Positions 36,869-51,087 of a stretch of 64,000 bases of DNA are shown piece after piece. Each line of letters opens with the position of its first letter. Positions within the stretch are counted from its first letter, which is position 1. Origin of the DNA: JAUVXJ01 sp034411995. GTDB taxonomy: Bacteria; Chloroflexota; Anaerolineae; UBA7937; B3-Chlor. The notes beneath the pieces are model-generated. The model saw nothing but the letters and a program-made list of their open reading frames with translations. It did not search any database and was not told the DNA's origin. Made by a program: the position numbers and the translations under genes. The DNA lies in the NCBI GenBank assembly GCA_034411995.1, contig DAOUME010000011.1:134138-198137 (forward strand). Direction: 5' to 3'.

Positions 36869-36897
36869 AGTATATCAGAACACGTGTTCTATGTCAA
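36869..36897 (-). promoter_or_regulatory. SOS operon promoter with embedded LexA box
   Basis: Minus strand TTGACA (36892-36897), 17 bp, TATACT (36869-36874). A perfect LexA box GAACACGTGTTC (36878-36889) fills the spacer, so bound LexA would block RNA polymerase. Confidence 0.92.
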
Positions 36898-36941
36898 GCT
36901 CGGGGGGCGCTTTGAGGTGAGAAAGGGGAAGGATTTAAGGT

Positions 36942-37571
36942 TCAGGCGGGCTCGAGCTGGCGGATGACCATCACGACCTTGCCTTGAACCTCCACGTTGT
37001 CGGGGCTGGCGTAGATGGGCTGCATGGTGGGGTTGGCAGGCTGGAGGCGGATCCTCTTGCCCTCGTGATAGAACTTCTTGAGGGTGGTTTCCTCTTTGTC
37101 GCGCAACCACACGGCCACCATGTCGCCGTTCTCGGCCACTTCTTGATGTTTCATGACCACGATGTCCCCGTCATTGACCAGGGCATCGATCATGGACTCG
37201 CCCTGGACCTGGAGGGCGAACAGGTTCTCTCCATCCTTGAGGATGCCACGCGCCAGCTCCAGGTGATCCTCGGGGACAGCGTCCCCGGGGACAGGGATGG
37301 GATCGCCAGCCGCAATTCTGCCCAACAGAGGCAGCAAGATCACGTCGTCGCGATCCAGGCTCTCGCCCACGAGCCTCAGGCCTCGGGAGACCTCAGGATC
37401 CCTGGCGATGTGGCCGTCCCGCTCCAGAATGTTGAGGTTGTAGTTCACCACCGAAGTGGAGGAGATGCCCACCGCCTTGCCGATGTCGCGGATGGTAGGC
37501 GGGTAGCCGTTCTGCTGGAGGAATTCGTTGATGAACCCCAGAATGGCCTCCTGGCGGGTTGACAGGTTCAT
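36942..37571 (-). CDS. lexA: SOS repressor LexA
   Basis: A 209-residue repressor. The N-terminal winged helix recognises the box (YPPTIRDIGKAVGISSTSVV); the cleavage site is in the AAGDP segment; the protease dyad is Ser in QGESMIDALV and Lys in the later RDKEETTLKKF segment. RecA-stimulated self-cleavage lifts repression. AAAGGGGG precedes the ATG. Its own promoter carries a LexA box (autoregulation). The Cys-rich SOS operon lies just downstream on the same strand. Confidence 0.97.
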   Translation of the reverse strand: MNLSTRQEAILGFINEFLQQNGYPPTIRDIGKAVGISSTSVVNYNLNILERDGHIARDPEVSRGLRLVGESLDRDDVILLPLLGRIAAGDPIPVPGDAVPEDHLELARGILKDGENLFALQVQGESMIDALVNDGDIVVMKHQEVAENGDMVAVWLRDKEETTLKKFYHEGKRIRLQPANPTMQPIYASPDNVEVQGKVVMVIRQLEPA

Positions 37572-37610
37572 GATGGCCCCCTTTCGGCTCGCAGCGACGG
37601 AACCACATCT

Positions 37611-37639
37611 ATTATATACGAACTTTTGTTCTATGTCAA
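37611..37639 (-). promoter_or_regulatory. lexA promoter with embedded LexA box
   Basis: Minus strand TTGACA (37634-37639), 17 bp, TATAAT (37611-37616). The box GAACAAAAGTTC (37620-37631) occupies the spacer exactly as in the SOS operon promoter. Confidence 0.93.
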
Positions 37640-37804
37640 GGAGCGTCGGACCGCGGCGTTGAGCGGCGACCTCTCCCCGCTGGCGGTCTCACCGTCAGGG
37701 GAGCGCGGAGTGGCGCTGCCCTGGTTCCGCCCCGAGACGGTGTGCGTCGAGGGGGGGCGGACCGCGAGCTCCTGTTCCGGCGACCCCTCGCGGCGAGAGG
37801 AATG

Positions 37805-39166
37805 CTAAGAGCCTTGCCCTGCGGTGGAGTCCTGCGCCTTAGTGTCGAGCAGAGCCTGCACCTCGGGCACCATCTCTGCCAGGTGCTCCGCTGCCTCCTC
37901 CTGACCCTGGGTGCGCAGGTCTTCGATGATCAGCTCGAGTAGCCTGGCGAAATCGTCGCTGATGAGTTCGGCTTGCTCCCGGAGAAGTGTCCGGCGCGAA
38001 TCGAGGTCGGGCATGGAAAGCAACTGGTTGAGGAGGCGCATCTCAGGAGGCAGGCGCGCCTCCAGCAGGGAGACGACGTGCTCCTTGAGCTTCTTCAGCT
38101 TCTCCTGTGTCTCCGCCTGCCCGGATTGCTCTGCGGCGACGATGTTGGCCTCCAGGGTGGTGAGGAAGGCCGCGTCCATCCGCTCCACGTTCTCCTCGGC
38201 GGCCGCTTCCATGTTTTCGCTTTCCACGATCTGGCGCAGCAGGGCCGCCGCCCGCTCCAGGGCCTCCCTGGCTTCCTTGTCCAGTTGGTCTGTCAGGTCC
38301 AACAACCTGGTGCGCAGGTCGGTGAGCTGCCGCGCCTTCTCGCCGTCGCCCTGGCTGTCGGCCGCCTCTATCTGGCCAGTCAGCGTCTGGTAGAACTGAT
38401 AGTCGAGGACAGGACGCGCCGCGGCGACGAAGGTCCTGAAATCCTCGTCGTCCCTGTGGGAGAAGAGCGTTTGTATGAGCTGCTCTACAGTGATGGCGCC
38501 CTCCAGACCTTCAGGGGGTGGAACCTGCGAGGGCGCAACGAGTTGCTGGAGCCTGTCGCGCAGGGTGGCGAGCTGCTCAGCTACCTGCTGCTCGCCATCC
38601 TCCCTGGCCTGGTCGATGGAGGCGCTAAGAAACAGGAAGAACTCGTAGTCGATGTGCTCCCGGTTCTCTTCTGCGAGCTTGTTCAGGCTCGTCTCGTCCT
38701 CCAACTGCTCCACCAATTCGCGGATCAACTGCCCCTTCTGCCTCTGATCCTCCAGCATCTCGTCAGTGATGCCCTCGGCGTGCAAGACCTCAGCGCGCAG
38801 GCTCTCCATGGAGAAGAAAGTCCGCGGCTGAAACAGATACCCCTTTCGCTGCTCTGCCTCCAGCGAGTTGATGACCAGATTGGTGAGCTGTCCGATGGTC
38901 TTCTCCTGCTCCTCTCCGGAAAGGCCCAGTTGGCTGGGCATGAGCATGAGGAACAGCTCCTTTTCAGGATCGTGGTAGACCAGGGGCGTGGCCACCGCTG
39001 TGCGACGCGAACAACTGGGGCAGGCGACGACATTGAGCTGACCGCGAAGCAGGCGACTCTTGAGATCTGGCTGCTGCCCGACGTCCACCACACGCCACAC
39101 TTCCGCGCTGATGGGATTGGAGCACGCTGGACAGCTCAAGGTTACCCGGTCTGGTGCGATTTGCAT
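37805..39166 (-). CDS. CpXC-domain protein with a long helical tail
   Basis: A 453-residue protein. The N-terminal ~120 residues are a CpXC zinc-ribbon-like domain with two CPxC pairs (SCPACSNPIS and ACPSCSRRT). The rest is acidic and helical, made of units of about 80-90 residues ending in similar phrases (DYEFFLFLSASIDQARED; DYQFYQTLTGQIEAADSQ; AAFLTTLEANIVAAEQSG), which looks like an internal repeat. Such proteins are frequent in Chloroflexi; the function is unknown. It follows the MBL gene by 42 bp. Confidence 0.75.
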   Translation of the reverse strand: MQIAPDRVTLSCPACSNPISAEVWRVVDVGQQPDLKSRLLRGQLNVVACPSCSRRTAVATPLVYHDPEKELFLMLMPSQLGLSGEEQEKTIGQLTNLVINSLEAEQRKGYLFQPRTFFSMESLRAEVLHAEGITDEMLEDQRQKGQLIRELVEQLEDETSLNKLAEENREHIDYEFFLFLSASIDQAREDGEQQVAEQLATLRDRLQQLVAPSQVPPPEGLEGAITVEQLIQTLFSHRDDEDFRTFVAAARPVLDYQFYQTLTGQIEAADSQGDGEKARQLTDLRTRLLDLTDQLDKEAREALERAAALLRQIVESENMEAAAEENVERMDAAFLTTLEANIVAAEQSGQAETQEKLKKLKEHVVSLLEARLPPEMRLLNQLLSMPDLDSRRTLLREQAELISDDFARLLELIIEDLRTQGQEEAAEHLAEMVPEVQALLDTKAQDSTAGQGS

Positions 39167-39208
39167 GGGTTCCTTCCTTGACAGGGGGAGAACCGGACGG
39201 CAACTTCG

Positions 39209-40051
39209 CTACAGGCCAACTGGCTCCACCTCGAAGGTCTCTCCAGTCCGGCGCAGATATCCGGCGGTGAACCGCGGGTCGTGCTCGAAGATGAGCAGGG
39301 CGCCCTCTTCGAGAGCCCACTGGCGGACCGCTCTCTTGGTTTCTATGGTCTCCATCGGTGCCACGTCACCAGCGGGAGTCCAGGCCAGCTTCTCCATGTA
39401 CTCTTTCCACGGGGCCAGGTCTCCCAGATAGATGGCGGTCTGGCCCTGCGAACGGATGACGACGGACTGGTGCGCCCTGGTGTGCCCCGGCGTGACCACG
39501 CAGCGTACCTCGCCGGTGACGGGAGTGTTTCCCCGGAGGAGGCGCAGCTGTCCTCCTTCCTCCAGGGGAACCAGGTTCTCCGGTAGATAGGTCTTGATGG
39601 TGCGCTCGTTGGGGTATCGCGCGTCGGCCCACTCCAGCCGCTGGACCCAGTACTCGGCTCCCTCGAAGGTGGCCCTGGGCCGTCGCTGGCTGTCGAAGAC
39701 CGTGTTGCCGCCGCAGTGGTCCGAGTGGAGATGGGTGTTGACCACGACGTCCACGTCCTCGGGGACCACGTCTAGCTGGCGCAGGCTCTCCGCCAGCCCC
39801 GGCGACGGTTCGATGCCGAAGTTCTCGACTTCTCTGTCGGAGAGCTTGTCCCCGAAACCGGTGTCTACCAGGATCGTCTTCCCTTCCGACCGGATGAGCA
39901 GGCAGTGGGAAGCCATGGGGACACGGTGTCGTTCATCGAGGGTTACGCGAGATTCCCAGAGGACGCGAGGCACGATCCCGAAATGCGCTCCGGCGTCCTG
40001 CCACCAGCGCTCGCGGCTGACTACGATCAGTTCCGCTTCACCGAGGCGCAC
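39209..40051 (-). CDS. MBL-fold metallohydrolase
   Basis: A 280-residue metallo-beta-lactamase-fold protein with the binuclear metal motif NTHLHSDHCGGN, a later GHTRAHQSVV and a conserved Asp in IYLGDLAPW. The family includes lactonases, thioesterases and glyoxalase II-like enzymes; the substrate is not evident. It starts with GTG three bases after the gamma subunit stop, so it belongs to the oxidoreductase operon and may act on a thioester or lactone from that pathway. Confidence 0.82.
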   Translation of the reverse strand: MRLGEAELIVVSRERWWQDAGAHFGIVPRVLWESRVTLDERHRVPMASHCLLIRSEGKTILVDTGFGDKLSDREVENFGIEPSPGLAESLRQLDVVPEDVDVVVNTHLHSDHCGGNTVFDSQRRPRATFEGAEYWVQRLEWADARYPNERTIKTYLPENLVPLEEGGQLRLLRGNTPVTGEVRCVVTPGHTRAHQSVVIRSQGQTAIYLGDLAPWKEYMEKLAWTPAGDVAPMETIETKRAVRQWALEEGALLIFEHDPRFTAGYLRRTGETFEVEPVGL

Positions 40052-40054
40052 CGT

Positions 40055-40609
40055 CTATTCCTTCAGGGCCTCCTCTGCCAGGTTCCAGCCCTTTTGAAGG
40101 GCTATTCGATTGGGCTCCAGCAAGTGGTGTCGTCGCTCTGGAAGGTTCTTCTTGAGGGCCTTCATCACGGAATCCAGGCTGACCACCCCGGTGATTCTGA
40201 CCAGTGCTCCCAGCAGAATCATGTTGGCCATACGCTCGTTCTGGAACTCGTCTCTGGCCAGGTCGGTGGCCGGGATCCGGAGAGACTTGATGTCCTTCCT
40301 CTTGACCTGCTCTTTGGCGATAGAGCTATTGACGATAAGGAGTCCCTTGGGTAGTACCTTGGGCTCGAACATCTCCAGGGATGGAGGGTTGAGAGCGATG
40401 ACTGCGCTGGGTGTGTCTGTGATCGGCGAACCTATGGGATCGTCGGAGACGGTCACCGTGCAGCGAGCCGTTCCTCCTCGCATCTCAGGCCCGTAGGAAG
40501 GCAACCAGGTCACGTTTCGACCTTCCTCCAGACCGGCGTAGGTTAGCAGTTGCCCAGCAAAGAGGGCCCCTTGCCCTCCGAAGCCAGAGATGATGATCTG
40601 CTCGAACAT
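40055..40609 (-). CDS. 2-oxoacid:ferredoxin oxidoreductase, gamma subunit
   Basis: A 184-residue subunit with the typical N-terminus (IIISGFGGQGALFAGQLL) and the GPEMRGGTARC block. In this family it completes the alpha-beta-gamma-delta complex that oxidises 2-oxoacids to acyl-CoA while reducing ferredoxin. It is encoded after the beta subunit in the operon. Confidence 0.9.
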   Translation of the reverse strand: MFEQIIISGFGGQGALFAGQLLTYAGLEEGRNVTWLPSYGPEMRGGTARCTVTVSDDPIGSPITDTPSAVIALNPPSLEMFEPKVLPKGLLIVNSSIAKEQVKRKDIKSLRIPATDLARDEFQNERMANMILLGALVRITGVVSLDSVMKALKKNLPERRHHLLEPNRIALQKGWNLAEEALKE

Positions 40610-40672
40610 GGATACGCTCCTTCACTTGTTCACTGGGACGCCGCCGCGCACTCGAGAGCGGCTGTGCTATCT

Positions 40673-41437
40673 CTACTCGAGGGCCTTGACCTCATCGATC
40701 ACCTTGTAGTCGCCCAGGGGATAGTAAGGGATCATGTTGTCTTCGAGCCATTTCAGAGCCTCGATGGGGCTCATCCCCCAGTTGGTGGAGCACGTGGATA
40801 GTATCTCCACCAGTGAGAAGCCCAGCCCGGCAAGCTGGGTCTGGAAGGCGGTTTTGATGGCCTTCCTGCAACTGCGGACGTACTTGGGCTGACTCACCGT
40901 TCTCCGCACGATGTAGGCCGCGCCGGTGGTCTGGGATAGGATCTCGGCCACCTTGACCGGGTAACCGGCCACCTTCACGTCGCGCCCTGTGGGGGTGGAG
41001 GTGGTTACCTGGCCAGGTAGGGTCGTGGGGGCCATCTGTCCGCCGGTCATACCGAAGACGGCGTTGTTGACGAAGACCACGGTGATGTTCTCGCCGCGAT
41101 TGGCAGCGTGAACGATCTCGGCTGTTCCGATGGCCGCCAGATCGCCGTCTCCCTGGTAGGTGAAGATCACGTTTTCAGGCGTGACCCTCTTCATGCCGGT
41201 GGCTACCGCCGGCGCTCTCCCATGGGCAGCCTCTGCCACGTCGAAGTTGAAATAGTGATAGGCCAGAACCGCACAGCCCACCGGGGCGATGCCCACGGTC
41301 TTCTCGCGGATGCCCAGCTCGTCTATCACCTCCGCTATGAGACGATGGATGATGCCGTGGGTACAGCCTGGACAATAGTGAGTCGACGTTTTCTCCAACG
41401 CCTCTGGCTTGGCAAAGACGACTTTTCCCTCAGGCAT
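40673..41437 (-). CDS. 2-oxoacid:ferredoxin oxidoreductase, beta subunit
   Basis: A 254-residue TPP-binding subunit. It has the CPGCTHGI cluster motif near the N-terminus and the TPP motif GDGDLAAIGT...NNAVFGMTGGQ. It forms the active site with the alpha subunit. Order in the operon: P-loop protein, ferredoxin, alpha, beta, gamma, MBL. Confidence 0.92.
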   Translation of the reverse strand: MPEGKVVFAKPEALEKTSTHYCPGCTHGIIHRLIAEVIDELGIREKTVGIAPVGCAVLAYHYFNFDVAEAAHGRAPAVATGMKRVTPENVIFTYQGDGDLAAIGTAEIVHAANRGENITVVFVNNAVFGMTGGQMAPTTLPGQVTTSTPTGRDVKVAGYPVKVAEILSQTTGAAYIVRRTVSQPKYVRSCRKAIKTAFQTQLAGLGFSLVEILSTCSTNWGMSPIEALKWLEDNMIPYYPLGDYKVIDEVKALE

Positions 41438-41476
41438 GTGGTTCCCCTTTCGCTGCTATCTTCGAGCGGCCTGCCG

Positions 41477-42535
41477 TCATCTGACGTACTTCTTGGCCAT
41501 CTCCTGAATCTTCTCAGTGACCTCTGATGGGTTAGGCACCCTTCCCCCGAGCCAGCCTTGAAACTCGACGGGTACCTTGCCCTCCACCACCAGTTGGACA
41601 TCTTCCAGCATCTGGCCAGCGCTCATCTCCAGCACCAGGAACACCTTCGCCTGGGCGATCCGGGAAGACATCCCGTCCCTGGGGTAGGGGTAGAGCGTGA
41701 TGGGGCGGAACAGACCGACCGGTATACCCTCGTCCCTGGCCTTGACGATGGCTGTCTGCGCGACGCGGCCCGCAGTGCCGTAGGCCACGATGATGATCTC
41801 CGCGCCGTCCAGCATGAACTCGGCGTGCCGCTGCTCGTGGGCTTCGATCTCGCGGTATTTCTTCTGGAGGATGATATTGCGGGCTTCCAGAGGCCCGGCC
41901 AGGAGATAGAGAGAGCGGATGATGTTCTTCTCTCTCCCCTTGCAGCCGGTCAACGCCCAGGGTTTAGCCGGGGGCTTGGGCTCCACCTCCGGCAGCTCGA
42001 CGGGCTCCATGATCTGGCCGATGCTTCCGTCTCCCAGAATCATGGCCGGGTTCCGGTACTTGTCTGCCAGTTCGAAGGCCAGGATGGTCAAATCGATCGC
42101 CTCCTGGACGGTGGAGGGCGCGAGGACGATGGGGAAGTAGTCGCCGTGGCCTCCACCTTTGGTGGCCTGGAAGTAGTCGGACTGCGTGGGCTGCACATTG
42201 CCCAGTCCAGGACCTCCCCGCATGATGTTCACGATGACCGCGGGTAGTTCATTCCCAGCGAGGTAGGAGATGCCCTCCTGTTTGAGACTGATTCCGGGGC
42301 TCGACGAGGAGGTCATCGCCCTCTTGCCCACGGCTGCGGCGCCCAGCACCATGTTGATGGACGCGATCTCGCTCTCGCCTTGCACGAACGCTCGGCCCAG
42401 TTCCGGCATCCTCTTGGACATGTATTCCAGGAGTTCCGTCTGGGGAGTAATGGGGTAGCCGAAGTAGCCGTCGCAACCCGCCCGTATCGCGGCTTCGGCG
42501 ATAGCCTCGTTTCCCTTCATCAAGATCTTGGCCAT
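41477..42535 (-). CDS. vorB: 2-oxoacid:ferredoxin oxidoreductase, alpha subunit (VorB-like)
   Basis: A 352-residue alpha subunit with the pyrimidine-binding domain (KGNEAIAEAAIRAGCDGYFG; YPITPQTELLEY) and the PGISLKQEG block. Sequence style fits VorB, the 3-methyl-2-oxobutanoate (branched-chain) group, better than KorA, but 2-oxoglutarate as substrate cannot be excluded. Confidence 0.88.
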   Translation of the reverse strand: MAKILMKGNEAIAEAAIRAGCDGYFGYPITPQTELLEYMSKRMPELGRAFVQGESEIASINMVLGAAAVGKRAMTSSSSPGISLKQEGISYLAGNELPAVIVNIMRGGPGLGNVQPTQSDYFQATKGGGHGDYFPIVLAPSTVQEAIDLTILAFELADKYRNPAMILGDGSIGQIMEPVELPEVEPKPPAKPWALTGCKGREKNIIRSLYLLAGPLEARNIILQKKYREIEAHEQRHAEFMLDGAEIIIVAYGTAGRVAQTAIVKARDEGIPVGLFRPITLYPYPRDGMSSRIAQAKVFLVLEMSAGQMLEDVQLVVEGKVPVEFQGWLGGRVPNPSEVTEKIQEMAKKYVR

Positions 42536-42608
42536 GATCGCTCTCCTCTGTCTACTACATCAACGCGCCATCCGCTGGACGCCGTCGGCCGAGAGGCCAG
42601 GGCGGTGC

Positions 42609-42815
42609 TCAGCGGTATACCGTGATGGCCACATCGGGGCACATCATTGCGCACAGAGTGCACCCGGTGCACTCTCCTTCCGGGTCCACGAGCTTGGACG
42701 GATGGTACCCTTTGGCATTGAAGTGGTCAGCCATCTTGACCAAGTCCCTTGGACAGACGGTGGTGCAGAGCTGACAGCCCTTGCACATGTCTTCGTCGAT
42801 GAGTATCGTGGGCAT
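42609..42815 (-). CDS. 2-oxoacid:ferredoxin oxidoreductase, delta (ferredoxin) subunit
   Basis: A 68-residue protein with two 4Fe-4S motifs (CKGCQLCTTVCP and CTGCTLCAMMCP). It passes electrons from the catalytic subunits to external ferredoxin. Confidence 0.92.
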   Translation of the reverse strand: MPTILIDEDMCKGCQLCTTVCPRDLVKMADHFNAKGYHPSKLVDPEGECTGCTLCAMMCPDVAITVYR

Positions 42816-42835
42816 GGTATGCTTACCTCCCTAGA

Positions 42836-43531
42836 CTACTCTTCCCATGGAGGGCGAAAGTGCCGGGTCAAAGGTAGAATGGGTTGATCGAAGAGCTTCT
42901 CAACCCCTTCTATCATCAACCGCTCCTCCATACACAGAAACGCTACCCTCAACCCGAGCTCCTCACCCGCCTGCTCCACCAGACGATGCCCCTCCCGGAC
43001 GGTCTGAAGGTCGGTATCGGCGATGAGGTTGGGGTTGCTGACCAGAGCTCTGGTCTCCAGTCGGGTGTTGGCCTCGATGTCGTCTACAGTCTGGGCTATC
43101 CGCTCCACGGTGGAGTTGAAGGGTCGGTAGGGGTTGACCACCAGGTACATGGCGTATCCGGATCGTTCGATGGGCTCCTTGAACTGTCCGATGGCCCGGG
43201 CACCCTGGGAATCGCCCCCTACGTCCATCACGGTGAAGCCGTTGTGGCCTTGCAGGGTGCCCCAGATGCGTGCACTGACCGCCGGCAGGTGGATATCTCT
43301 CGTGAAGTCCGAGGGGGCTACGACTTTCACGCCCCTTGGTTCCAGCCTCTCAGTCACGTCACGAGAGCGGAAGTAGGGCGTGACCACGTCCATGTCGGTG
43401 AGCGTGACGGGTTCAGCCAGCTCTGTCAGCGCCAGGGCGTAGTTGATAGAGACCTCAGTCTTTCCAGTGCCGAAGCGCCCGCTGAAGATGGTGATCCGCG
43501 GGACATCCTGCGCCGATGCTGCTACTGTCAA
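42836..43531 (-). CDS. P-loop NTPase (CobQ/ParA-like) of the oxidoreductase operon
   Basis: A 231-residue SIMIBI-type NTPase: SGRFGTGKTEVS near the N-terminus, TLTDMDVVTPYF, and VMDVGGDSQGARAIG at the Walker B region. Related proteins accompany KOR/VOR operons in anaerobes; an Fe-S assembly or maturation role is plausible but not shown. The start codon is TTG with a GA-rich site upstream. It follows secA by 64 bp. Confidence 0.72.
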   Translation of the reverse strand: MTVAASAQDVPRITIFSGRFGTGKTEVSINYALALTELAEPVTLTDMDVVTPYFRSRDVTERLEPRGVKVVAPSDFTRDIHLPAVSARIWGTLQGHNGFTVMDVGGDSQGARAIGQFKEPIERSGYAMYLVVNPYRPFNSTVERIAQTVDDIEANTRLETRALVSNPNLIADTDLQTVREGHRLVEQAGEELGLRVAFLCMEERLMIEGVEKLFDQPILPLTRHFRPPWEE

Positions 43532-43595
43532 CTTCCCTATCTCCCGCCTCCCTGGCTGGCTTTCGTTGCCGGGTCAGACGTGGTGTGGACCACGG

Positions 43596-49754
<6,159 letters not shown>

Positions 49755-50061
49755 GCCTGCTTGTTCCTCAAAGACGATCTCATGGTAGATTCACGCCGCG
49801 CAACCGCTGTCCTCTCCAACCAGGGCACAGCGGCCGCGGGCTTCTTCGGGCTATCCGCCCTCATGAAAAGAAAACGCCCGAAAGGTTCCTTTCGAGCATC
49901 GTAGGGCAGTGCGCGGCCTGCCGGCTAGTATCAGTAGGTCCTCTAGATATAGTAACACGCTGCGGTAAAGGACGATGTCATTCACCTGAAGATCTTCAAG
50001 CGCCGTGGTACTCACGGCCAGAGGAAACACAGATCTGGCCTCTCCGTGCGTCGTACTCCAA
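49755..50061 (-). promoter_or_regulatory. Structured leader of secA with possible leader peptide
   Basis: About 300 untranslated bases between the predicted start and secA. Visible hairpins on the RNA strand: GGCCAGA/TCTGGCC (50016-50040), CCGTG/CACGG (50003-50017) and the terminator at 49866-49897. A frame from a GTG near 50017 encodes about 54 residues, including a hydrophobic stretch (IVLYRSVLLYLEDLLILAG), and runs through the terminator. This looks like an attenuation leader; whether the peptide is made is unknown. Confidence 0.5.
49866..49897 (-). terminator. Intrinsic terminator in the secA leader
   Basis: Minus strand GCTCGAAAG - GAAC - CTTTCGGGC (9 bp stem, 49876-49897) followed by GTTTTCTTTTC. 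It lies about 110 bases upstream of the secA start, downstream of the promoter. Confidence 0.85.
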
Positions 50062-50067
50062 TTATTC

Positions 50068-50097
50068 ATTATATCACAAAGCAAGGGCAGAGGACAA
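50068..50097 (-). promoter_or_regulatory. Promoter of secA
   Basis: Minus strand TTGTCC (50092-50097), 18 bp, TATAAT (50068-50073). Confidence 0.72.
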
Positions 50098-50328
50098 CAA
50101 CGGTGAGCGCTCGCGCCTGGAAGACGCCTTCACCTTACGAGGGCTTTGTGTAGCTTGGCTCACCTGATCCTTAGCACCGGGGGTCGACCCGGTGTGCGGT
50201 GCCCGATCACGGGGGGACGCTCGAAGCCGGTGATGGGCCGGAGAGCGACTCCTTGGTGGTGGGATGCTTCCCCTCACTTGAGGTCAAAGGAACGGCCCGA
50301 CAGCGCCGCTAGCAGATGGTGGCACTTG

Positions 50329-50358
50329 TTGACAGGGAGCAGTCATACCTACTATAAT
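50329..50358 (+). promoter_or_regulatory. Strong promoter facing an ORF-free region
   Basis: TTGACA (50329-50334), 18 bp, TATAAT (50353-50358). No credible coding frame begins within the next ~700 bases, so it probably drives a noncoding RNA. Confidence 0.85.
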
Positions 50359-50364
50359 GGATGA

Positions 50365-51000
50365 TATACTTCCGTTTCATCAACTGAGCGATCGTTGTTC
50401 CCTGTGCCAGCCGCGCGCAGACTGCTCAGGGTTGAGCCTGAACCAGTGACGGTCTAAACCCAAACGTGGCGGAAACCGATGGCGAACGTGGCCTGTACGA
50501 GTTGCCCGCTGGAAGGTTCGATGAACTCGAACCTGACAGGGGCCTCGTTGCTTTAGGGGAAGGCTGCTGAGCGAGGTCAGGGAAAGGGGTCGTGGTCAGC
50601 GCTGTCTTGATGCCATTACTGGCCGTCAGCGGGGTGGGAGCGGCGATGCGGTGACAGCGTAGTCGGCAGACTGCCCGGGGAAAGCAGGGGCTCCGGCCCA
50701 GGCTGTGAGAGGCTTCAGCGAGGTGTTCAGGGCTTGGTGGAAGAAGATACGCCTGAGGCTTACCGCTCACGAAGCGCCGAAGCCTGGTCCCGGTGCCCAG
50801 TCGGCAACAGGGGAAGCCTGGTGAGTCGAGGGCCACACCAAACAAGAACTGAGCTGGCTACAAGCCGACGAAGGTAGCCCGCAAGCTCCCGGTCGTACGA
50901 CGGCTATTCGAGAGCACCCGGTGGCGAGAGCTCAGCAGCGATCATCCAGCTCCTGCGGCTAAGACTTGAGGAGATAGGACCAGCCATACTATGCTAGCAT
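50365..51000 (+). ncRNA. Candidate large structured noncoding RNA
   Basis: Sequence after a near-perfect promoter has no credible protein frame but many possible helices: GGTTCGA/TCGAACC (50515-50533), CCTCG/CGAGG (50543-50575), GGCTAC/GTAGCC (50855-50878) and GTCGTACGAC (50892-50901), with purine-rich loops such as GGAAAC and GGGGAAAGC. The 3' end is unclear and no typical terminator was found before the kinase gene. It does not match the conserved blocks of RNase P, tmRNA, SRP or 6S RNA that I checked by eye. Group II intron remnants or a known large ncRNA class cannot be excluded without covariance search. Confidence 0.45.
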
Positions 51001-51087
51001 CCATGTTTTGACGAGAGTGCTGCTTTCTGAGATAATCGGCGGCGATGAGTGACTGTCGAGCGGGCAAGGTCTGAGGTAGGATCCAAG

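Noticed and set aside
37973..39181. A 402-codon plus-strand frame opposite the CpXC gene
   Set aside because: Leu/Gln-rich antisense shadow without a ribosome site; the minus strand has two CPxC pairs and a good operon position.
50068..50084. Start of a 77-codon frame as secA leader gene from codons overlapping the -10
   Set aside because: Its early start codons lie in or upstream of the -10 box, so they would not be in the transcript; only a later GTG start is possible.
50426..50845. A 139-codon minus-strand frame upstream of the kinase gene
   Set aside because: Ser/Pro/Arg-rich with no ribosome site or motif; the same stretch is better explained as structured noncoding sequence behind a plus-strand promoter.
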